The position numbers were made by a program, and so were the translations under genes. Shown here piece after piece: positions 6,305-11,114 of a stretch of DNA of 11,114 nucleotides. This DNA is from an uncultured Lachnospiraceae bacterium. Lineage in GTDB: Bacteria; Bacillota; Clostridia; Lachnospirales; Lachnospiraceae. The notes under the pieces were generated by a model. It saw only the letters and a list, made by a program, of their open reading frames with translations, did not search any database and was not told the origin of the DNA. Every line of letters begins with the position of its first letter. Positions within the stretch are counted from its first letter, which is position 1. The stretch lies in assembly GCA_945836565.1 (NCBI GenBank), contig CAMALN010000034.1, positions 1 through 11,114 on the forward strand, read 5' to 3'.

Positions 6305-7969
6305 TTACTGTATTCTCTTGTATACCTGTCCGGGCTTAAGCTCTACTCCTTTTGCTTCGGCGAGCTCAGAAACTGTTACGAGAGTATAACCGCGTTTCTT
6401 TAGCTCAGGTATGAGATATAGTGCTGCGTCGACGGTAGGTGAGTGTATATCATGCATAAGGATGATATCTCCGTCCTGCACATTATTAAGTACAGAGTCG
6501 ATGGTTTTCTGTGTATTTCTGGTCTTCCAATCAAGAGTATCTATACTCCACAGTATGATAGGAGCATCTACTACTGCCTGAACAGTTGCGTTATAGCCGC
6601 CTCCCGGAGGACGCATCGTAACAGCATTGTGTCCCAATGTATCTCTAAGCGTAGAATTCACTATTTCAAGCTCATTTTGAATTCCTGATGCGGATAAACG
6701 GGAGAGAATAGCATGTGAGTTGCTGTGGTTACCAACCTCACAGCCGATGCTTTCCATCCTTGTAAGAAGCTCAGGACGAAGTCTTGCATTGCTGCCTACC
6801 ACATAGAAGGTTGCGTGTGCATCGTTTGCGGCGAGACAGTCGAGTATTTCGCCACATCTTGCACCCGGGCCGTCATCAAAGGTAAGGGCAACAAGCTTGC
6901 CGGAGTATTTCTTCTGTACATAAGGCTTTGTCGTGGAACCCGGGGCTCCTAATTCCTTTGGAAGAAGCTTTATCTCTATGGCTTCCATTCTTCGACCGTA
7001 GCCTTCTGTGCCGGCAGCCTCACCGTTTTTAGCCCAGCCCATCCAACCATTTTTCTGACAATGTACTCTGTACCATACATCATATCTGTCGGCGATATCA
7101 CCGGTGAGCTTGATGCATATGGCTTCAAGGCGTTTTGATTTTCCCGTTGTACCTGCTAATGCACCGTCCTTGCGCCAATCCTGCCAGCCGTCATTTTGAA
7201 CATGTACCTTATATTGTATGGAATCGCTTGCTGAAAGCTTTACAGAATCATCAAGCGAAATTGAAATTGCTTCCAATCTCAATGAACGTCCTATGTATCC
7301 GAGTGTTTTACCTTCGGCTACCGGAGCGATATCTCCGATTTTTTGCTGATGTCCGCTGTAGGTAAGCTTTGAATCATCTGCACCGGCATAGTATGTAAAA
7401 TCTGTATCGGAAGCAGGCTTTTCGGCATCGGTTGCAACCATTTTGATGCGAATGGCTTCAATTCTGCGGGATAAGCCCTTTGTACCGCACCAACCGCCAA
7501 CCTCGGAATCACCCTCGATTCCCTTAGCCCAGCCTGTCCAGCCGAGTCCCTGTAAATGTACGCTGTAATATATATCATACTGTTCGGCGATGTCTCCGGT
7601 AAGTCGAAGACGAAGAGCTTCTATACGAAGAGATCTGCCCTTGGTTCCTATGGATGAGCCCGAACCGATCCACTGGGTATTGCCTATGCTTTGAACGTGG
7701 GCCTGACATTGGATGTCTCCGGACAATCCTGCTAAGGCGTTACCTTTTTTTATACACAGAGCCTCCAATCTCAAGGATTTACCTGTTACACCTAAAATTG
7801 CACCATCAGATACTGTGTTCAAATCTCCTACAGACTGCTGATGCCCGGAATATTCTATAAGACTTGTCCCCTCTGCCTTGACAGCATATCCCGGAATTGC
7901 GATGGATGCTGCAATTATTGCAAGACATAACAATCGTGCAAGAGCTGCAGCATATGATTGTGCTTTCAT
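6305..7969 (-). CDS. Secreted polysaccharide deacetylase with six ChW repeats
   Basis: The 554-residue exported protein begins with a signal peptide (hydrophobic 8-28, likely cleavage after about 32, near VKA-EG). Six ChW repeats follow, each with a GH/HVQ...GW...G..GKSLRLEA pattern, at about 40-74, 87-123, 133-176, 203-238, 252-288 and 299-335. These repeats are surface or glycan-binding modules in clostridia. The C-terminal NodB domain (about 355-545) has the metal-dependent CE4 motifs TFDDGP (363-368), NHSNSH (414-419), RPPGGGYN (453-460), WSIDTLDW (474-481) and LMHDIH (504-509). The catalytic Asp and metal-binding His residues appear intact. The likely reaction is N-deacetylation of peptidoglycan or another surface glycan, which often gives lysozyme resistance; chitin-type substrates cannot be excluded. 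TAGGAGG (7986-7980) is 10 nt upstream of the ATG. The gene appears to be monocistronic. Confidence 0.93.
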   Translation of the reverse strand: MKAQSYAAALARLLCLAIIAASIAIPGYAVKAEGTSLIEYSGHQQSVGDLNTVSDGAILGVTGKSLRLEALCIKKGNALAGLSGDIQCQAHVQSIGNTQWIGSGSSIGTKGRSLRIEALRLRLTGDIAEQYDIYYSVHLQGLGWTGWAKGIEGDSEVGGWCGTKGLSRRIEAIRIKMVATDAEKPASDTDFTYYAGADDSKLTYSGHQQKIGDIAPVAEGKTLGYIGRSLRLEAISISLDDSVKLSASDSIQYKVHVQNDGWQDWRKDGALAGTTGKSKRLEAICIKLTGDIADRYDVWYRVHCQKNGWMGWAKNGEAAGTEGYGRRMEAIEIKLLPKELGAPGSTTKPYVQKKYSGKLVALTFDDGPGARCGEILDCLAANDAHATFYVVGSNARLRPELLTRMESIGCEVGNHSNSHAILSRLSASGIQNELEIVNSTLRDTLGHNAVTMRPPGGGYNATVQAVVDAPIILWSIDTLDWKTRNTQKTIDSVLNNVQDGDIILMHDIHSPTVDAALYLIPELKKRGYTLVTVSELAEAKGVELKPGQVYKRIQ

Positions 7970-8042
7970 ATATATGTATCCTCCTAAAAATATAATAATG
8001 GGTAATTACAACCCAAAACTATGTATATCTCAACTACACATT

Positions 8043-8070
8043 AGTATAGTTTGTTGCCAAATATATACAA
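8043..8070 (-). promoter_or_regulatory. Candidate promoter of the deacetylase gene
   Basis: On the minus strand TTGTAT (8070-8065), a 16-nt spacer and TATACT (8048-8043) form a moderate housekeeping promoter, with a predicted leader of about 65 nt. The remainder of the 7970-8185 gap is AT-rich and shows nothing else besides the terminator at its right end. Confidence 0.4.
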
Positions 8071-8162
8071 GAACAATTCTATGAAGTTTATATTAAGTTT
8101 CGGTTAAATTTAATGAAACAAAATTGAAATAAATAACGAAACAAAGAACAATTCCTGTCAAT

Positions 8163-8197
8163 AAAAAAACAGCTTGTTGATATTTTCAAGCTGTTTT
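8163..8197 (-). terminator. Terminator of the membrane-anchored protein gene
   Basis: An 11-bp stem (8166-8176 with 8187-8197) has a 10-nt loop. On the minus strand it runs into a T-tract ending near 8163. The promoter-proximal arm covers the last three sense codons and most of the TGA stop codon of the gene ending at 8186. The deacetylase downstream is therefore a separate transcription unit. Confidence 0.8.
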
Positions 8198-8851
8198 GAT
8201 ATTATGGAGTTTGTTCAATACCATATCCTTCGAAATAGAAGAAAGCTGATTAGCTTTGTGACATAATTCCTTGAAGGCCTTGGAGTTTTTCTGTCTGGTA
8301 TATATTATGCCAAGTAGTTCGTAACTATTTGACATATCAGAGCCTATGCTTACAGCATATTCAAGGAAAGCGGTTGCATCTGACATTGCTGCTTCGTTTT
8401 GGATATCATACATATCAGTACCGGGAATCTTGAGCAGAGCCGTGGCAGCACCTTGCAGTGTACGTATAAGAGTTGTGAAGCGTTCATCACACTGACTTAA
8501 TTCATCCAGATTAGCGGGACCGTACATAATTTTTAAGTCGGTGTTCGTATATTCAGACAGATTTAATATGCGCTCAGAGGCGAGCCCGGTGATACAATTG
8601 TGTATAGTTGCAAGACCGGCATCGATAAGTGCCTGCATAGGAAGCGTATCGATAGGAATCTGTATGTAATCAAGTGAGGATATATCCTTGCGACGAACGG
8701 AATTGGCTTCGGATTCGCGAGCCCAAAACTGACGTGTGTTTTTTTCGTCATCACGGTTATAAAATACAACTGCTCTGGCTATGATGTAGCATAGCGATAT
8801 CAGTATAATAAGGAAAAGCCCGCCAAAGAAACGGGATATATAATAGGACAT
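8186..8851 (-). CDS. Membrane-anchored protein of unknown function with TPR-like C-terminus
   Basis: The 221-residue protein has one N-terminal transmembrane helix (about 7-30) followed by a basic/acidic soluble region. No enzyme motif is seen. The segment FWARESEANSVRRKD (42-56), with LDYIQIPIDTLP after it, and TDLKIMYGPANL (104-115) look like conserved blocks of an uncharacterised clostridial family, but I cannot name it. Residues about 158-200 (ATAFLEYAVSIGSD, then YELLGIIYTRQK) have the helix-turn-helix spacing of a tetratricopeptide-like repeat, which suggests protein-protein contacts. AAAGGA (8865-8860) sits 8 nt before the ATG at 8851. It is transcribed divergently from the small membrane peptide and VanW genes, so a shared regulatory region is possible. 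The coding call is firm; the function is unknown. Confidence 0.8.
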   Translation of the reverse strand: MSYYISRFFGGLFLIILISLCYIIARAVVFYNRDDEKNTRQFWARESEANSVRRKDISSLDYIQIPIDTLPMQALIDAGLATIHNCITGLASERILNLSEYTNTDLKIMYGPANLDELSQCDERFTTLIRTLQGAATALLKIPGTDMYDIQNEAAMSDATAFLEYAVSIGSDMSNSYELLGIIYTRQKNSKAFKELCHKANQLSSISKDMVLNKLHNIKTA

Positions 8852-8894
8852 AATATCAATCCTTTCGTGTAAGCATATTTTGTCGGTAATTGAA

Positions 8895-8911
8895 CCATAA
8901 TTATATTATGG
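8895..8911. promoter_or_regulatory. Palindrome in the divergent intergenic region
   Basis: CCATAAT-TAT-ATTATGG is a perfect inverted repeat with 7-bp arms. It contains a minus-strand TATAAT (8905-8900) that could be the -10 of the 8851 gene, though the matching -35 (TATGTA, 8928-8923) is weak. A dimeric regulator could bind here, but nothing in the window identifies one. Confidence 0.35.
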
Positions 8912-8930
8912 CTTACGCTTCGTACATATA

Positions 8931-8960
8931 TGTGATTATATATTAGTTGTGTGATAAAAT
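8931..8960 (+). promoter_or_regulatory. Candidate promoter of the small peptide and VanW genes
   Basis: An extended -10, TGATAAAAT (8952-8960), stands about 18 nt after a weak -35 (TGTGAT, 8931-8936). The predicted leader before the ATG at 9002 is about 35 nt. The TATACT at 8981 was considered but would place the start inside the ribosome binding site. Confidence 0.35.
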
Positions 8961-9001
8961 CAAACAGGTGGATTAAAAAATATACTATAAAGAGGCGTAC
9001 T

Positions 9002-9109
9002 ATGATTGATTTTAACAACAAGAAAACTCAGAAGAAGATAGCAGCGGTTATAGCCGGAGTTCTTGCGTTCTCAATGGTAATCGGCTTGCTTGTATCAGCA
9101 TTAATGTAA
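9002..9109 (+). CDS. 35-residue single-span membrane peptide
   Basis: The short frame reads MIDFNNKKTQKKIAAVIAGV, then a hydrophobic run ending LLVSALM. That gives a basic N-terminus (residues 7-13) and one membrane helix (about 13-34), with only one or two residues beyond. AAGAGG (8990-8995) lies 6 nt before the ATG, and the stop is 30 bp before the VanW gene start, so the two are probably co-transcribed. The layout resembles that of tiny Firmicutes membrane proteins such as DUF4044 members or the stressosome-linked Prli42 of Listeria. That is a likeness of architecture only, not a homology claim. It is too short for most gene finders and is likely to be missing from automatic annotations. 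No function can be assigned. Confidence 0.6.
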   Translation: MIDFNNKKTQKKIAAVIAGVLAFSMVIGLLVSALM

Positions 9110-9139
9110 AAGAAAATGTATATTTGAGGGTGATTTTAG

Positions 9140-10741
9140 ATGAAGAAATCCAAAAGGACAATATTGTGTCTTGGGATAGCTGCGATAGTTGCAGGTATGC
9201 TTTCGTCGTCTGTGGCACAGGCTAAGGTTATACATAATGAGGGCTCTATAGTAGAGGTAAAGCCTGAGGATATGGATACTGAAGCAGGTGGTGAGACTGC
9301 AGAAGGTACTGTGTCAAATGGCAGAACCTATGAGGGAGAGCTTACACTCACTGATGTGAAGCTTGACGGTAATATTATACAGAATGTGTATATAGCCGGG
9401 ATAAATGTAGGTGGGATGGATAAGGCACAGGCTTTGTCAGCATGTCAACCGGCGGTAGATTCCTATGCAACTGCAACGATTAGATTCATACTCGGAGAGC
9501 AGATTAAGGAGGTTACTGCATCGGAGCTTGGATATGTTACAGACCTTGATAGAGTGGTTGATGAGGCACTGACGTATGGAAAAAAAGGTAACTGCCTGAA
9601 AAGGTTCAAGGATACTGCTGAGCTTACCCAGGGCTTGCGCATGGAGCAATTAAATTTAAGCCCCGGCTTCGACGAAGCAGGAAGGGCAAATGTGGAGAAT
9701 ATCCTGCAGGAGTTCAATCGTGAGCAAAAGCCTGCTTCGATAAGCATGAACGAAGACAGCACATTTACCATAACTCCGGAGCAGACAGGTATACAGGTAA
9801 GAGTAGATGACAGTATAGCAGCCTTACGCGAAAGTATGCGCGGCGAATGGAGCGGAGTGCTTGATGTAAATGTAGCATATGATGAAACTGTCCCTGATGC
9901 GAATTCGGCAGCCTTGTCGCAGCTTACGGATGAGCTTGGCTCGTACACTACGAATTATTCGGGTGATGCAGGCCGTATGAGAAATGTCGAGAACGCCACC
10001 AATTTTATCAATGGTACCCTGCTTATGCCGGGTGAGGAGCTTGATGTAAATGCCACTATAGAACCATACACGGAGGAAAACGGATATTATTATGCCGGAG
10101 AGTATTCCGGTGGAAAGGTTGTGCAGGGCTTAGGCGGTGGTATATGTCAGGTATCCACTACATTGTATAATGCAGTGCTCTATGCCGAGCTTGAGGTGGT
10201 ACAGAGACAGAATCACAGTCTGACGGTAGGATATGTAGACTTGTCAAGAGATGCAGCCATAGCCGGCTCGGTGAAGAATTTCAGATTTAAGAATAATATG
10301 GAAACACCGATTTATATTGCGGGCGGATGCTCAAACGGAAATATTACATTTGCGATATACGGCAAGGAAACAAGACCGGCGAACAGAACCATAGAATTGG
10401 AATCAAGACTTATAGAGACGATTGCTCCACCGGCTGAGCCCGTGGAGGAAGAGGATGCTTCTCTTGAGCCGGGAGAACGTAAGGTCACTCAGAAGGCGCG
10501 TAATGGTTATGTTGCGGAGCTTTGGAAGAACATATATATCGATGGGGTACTGTCAGAATCAGTACAGATAAATACGAGCAAATATAATGCTACTCCTGAA
10601 TATGCGTCTGTCGGACCGGGTGAAGCACCTGAGGAAGCAGAGGGAGAGGGAGAGCAGTCCCCTGCTGAAGGTGAACAGCCGCCTGTTGAGGGAAATGATG
10701 CTCCGGCAGAGGGCGAAGCTCCTGCAGAGCCACAGGTTTAG
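9140..10741 (+). CDS. Exported VanW-family protein with PG-binding and G5-like regions
   Basis: The 533-residue protein starts with a signal peptide (KKSKR, hydrophobic 8-20, likely cleavage after AQA at 26-28). A PG_binding_4-type region at about 80-245 opens with VYIAGINVGGMDKAQAL. The VanW domain (about 270-405) includes the hallmark GGGICQVSTTLYNA (332-345) and the NHSLTVGYV and DAAIAGSVKNFRFKNN stretches. Residues about 438-492 (LEPGERKVTQKARNGYV, then YIDGVLSESVQI) resemble a G5 domain, a surface-glycan-binding fold. The last ~40 residues are a Glu/Pro/Gly-rich repeat (APAEGEAPAEP-like) typical of wall-spanning linkers, but no LPXTG sorting signal follows. VanW was named from vancomycin-resistance clusters, but its biochemical role is unknown and no van genes are present. 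A GAGGGTGA Shine-Dalgarno (9126-9133) precedes the ATG. A peptidoglycan-associated role is inferred. Confidence 0.92.
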   Translation: MKKSKRTILCLGIAAIVAGMLSSSVAQAKVIHNEGSIVEVKPEDMDTEAGGETAEGTVSNGRTYEGELTLTDVKLDGNIIQNVYIAGINVGGMDKAQALSACQPAVDSYATATIRFILGEQIKEVTASELGYVTDLDRVVDEALTYGKKGNCLKRFKDTAELTQGLRMEQLNLSPGFDEAGRANVENILQEFNREQKPASISMNEDSTFTITPEQTGIQVRVDDSIAALRESMRGEWSGVLDVNVAYDETVPDANSAALSQLTDELGSYTTNYSGDAGRMRNVENATNFINGTLLMPGEELDVNATIEPYTEENGYYYAGEYSGGKVVQGLGGGICQVSTTLYNAVLYAELEVVQRQNHSLTVGYVDLSRDAAIAGSVKNFRFKNNMETPIYIAGGCSNGNITFAIYGKETRPANRTIELESRLIETIAPPAEPVEEEDASLEPGERKVTQKARNGYVAELWKNIYIDGVLSESVQINTSKYNATPEYASVGPGEAPEEAEGEGEQSPAEGEQPPVEGNDAPAEGEAPAEPQV

Positions 10742-10783
10742 TAGCATATATTATTATATGAAAATATGAAAGGAGTTTGTTGT

Positions 10784-11114
10784 ATGAGAAACGAGATATT
10801 GAAGCTCTTAGAAGTTGACAGCAGACTAACAGTTAAGGAACTGGCGGTTATGCTTGGTTTAGACGAGGCTGCAGTCGCGGCGGATATAAAGGCGATGGAG
10901 AAGGAAAACATCATTTGTGGTTACCATACTATGATTGACTGGGATAAGGTCGCGGAGGAAAGTGTGACAGCACTTATCGAGGTAAAGGTAACACCACAGA
11001 GAGAGCAGGGCTTTGACAAGATAGCAGAGCATATCTATCAGTTTGATGAGGTAAGCTCAGTATATCTTATCGCAGGAGCATATGATTTTACTGTTATTCT
11101 TCAGGGAAAGACAC
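10784..11114 (+). CDS. Lrp/AsnC-family transcriptional regulator (truncated by window end)
   Basis: The first 110 codons are present; the family is usually 140-165 residues. The N-terminal helix-turn-helix (about 2-45: LTVKELAVMLGLDEAAVAADIKAME pattern) has the AsnC-type layout, with the family's GYHTMIDWDKV linker after it. The start of the effector-binding RAM domain (about 60 onward: TALIEVKVTP, then VSSVYLIAGAYDFTVIL) contains the typical GAYDF turn. Such regulators form octamers and usually sense amino acids. GAAAGGAG (10768-10775) sits 8 nt upstream of the ATG. No strong terminator separates it from the VanW gene 42 bp away, so read-through is possible. Its target and ligand are unknown; in this group of bacteria the next gene is often an aminotransferase, which lies outside the window. 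Confidence 0.9.
   Translation, partial: MRNEILKLLEVDSRLTVKELAVMLGLDEAAVAADIKAMEKENIICGYHTMIDWDKVAEESVTALIEVKVTPQREQGFDKIAEHIYQFDEVSSVYLIAGAYDFTVILQGKT

Noticed and set aside
9140..10741. Vancomycin resistance locus
   Set aside because: VanW-domain proteins are common in clostridia outside van clusters, and no vanS/R, vanH, ligase or vanX gene is present.
10745..10760. CATATA-TTAT-TATATG palindrome as a terminator after VanW
   Set aside because: The stem is six A/T-rich pairs without a following T-tract, too weak to call a terminator.

Overview
The window looks like ordinary chromosome from a low-GC, Gram-positive anaerobe of the Clostridia, most likely Lachnospiraceae. The grounds are AT-rich intergenic DNA, strong AGGAGG-type ribosome binding sites, ChW (clostridial hydrophobic, conserved W) repeats, a VanW protein with a PG-binding domain, and a DUF815 ATPase. 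There is no transposase, integrase, phage gene, CRISPR array, tRNA or rRNA. Family assignments come from motif recognition by eye; no database search was run.

Layout: (1) 1-392 has no protein gene. It holds a strong minus-strand terminator and back-to-back promoters that share -35 bases. One promoter fits a short minus-strand non-coding RNA; the other drives the EAL gene. (2) 393-1565 (+) is a c-di-GMP phosphodiesterase-type EAL protein with a degenerate GGDEF-like C-terminus. It converges, across a bidirectional terminator, on (3) 1672-3183 (-), a cytoplasmic sialate O-acetylesterase-like SGNH esterase. (4) 3472-4788 and 4846-6153 (+) form a probable operon of an AI-2E-family membrane protein and a DUF815 AAA-type ATPase. 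(5) 6155-6296 is a 142-base imperfect palindrome with a perfect 26-bp outer stem. It lies between the ATPase and the convergent (6) 6305-7969 (-), a secreted polysaccharide deacetylase with six ChW repeats. (7) 8186-8851 (-) is a membrane-anchored protein of unknown function. (8) 9002-9109 (+) encodes a 35-residue membrane peptide and leads into 9140-10741 (+), an exported VanW/G5-like protein. (9) 10784 to the window end (+) is a truncated Lrp/AsnC regulator.

The common thread from 6.3 to 10.7 kb is the cell envelope: glycan deacetylation, a peptidoglycan-binding VanW protein and two small membrane-anchored proteins of unknown role. The left half is more mixed: c-di-GMP turnover, acetyl-sugar de-esterification and a membrane-permease/ATPase pair. 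Most genes have their own promoter and terminator, so this is a series of small transcription units and not one dedicated system.

The most unusual elements are non-coding. The 6155-6296 palindrome has an inner part that folds best as plus-strand RNA, including a tandem G-A mismatch. The possible ~160-nt minus-strand RNA at 82-244 has a promoter, a terminator and no usable reading frame.
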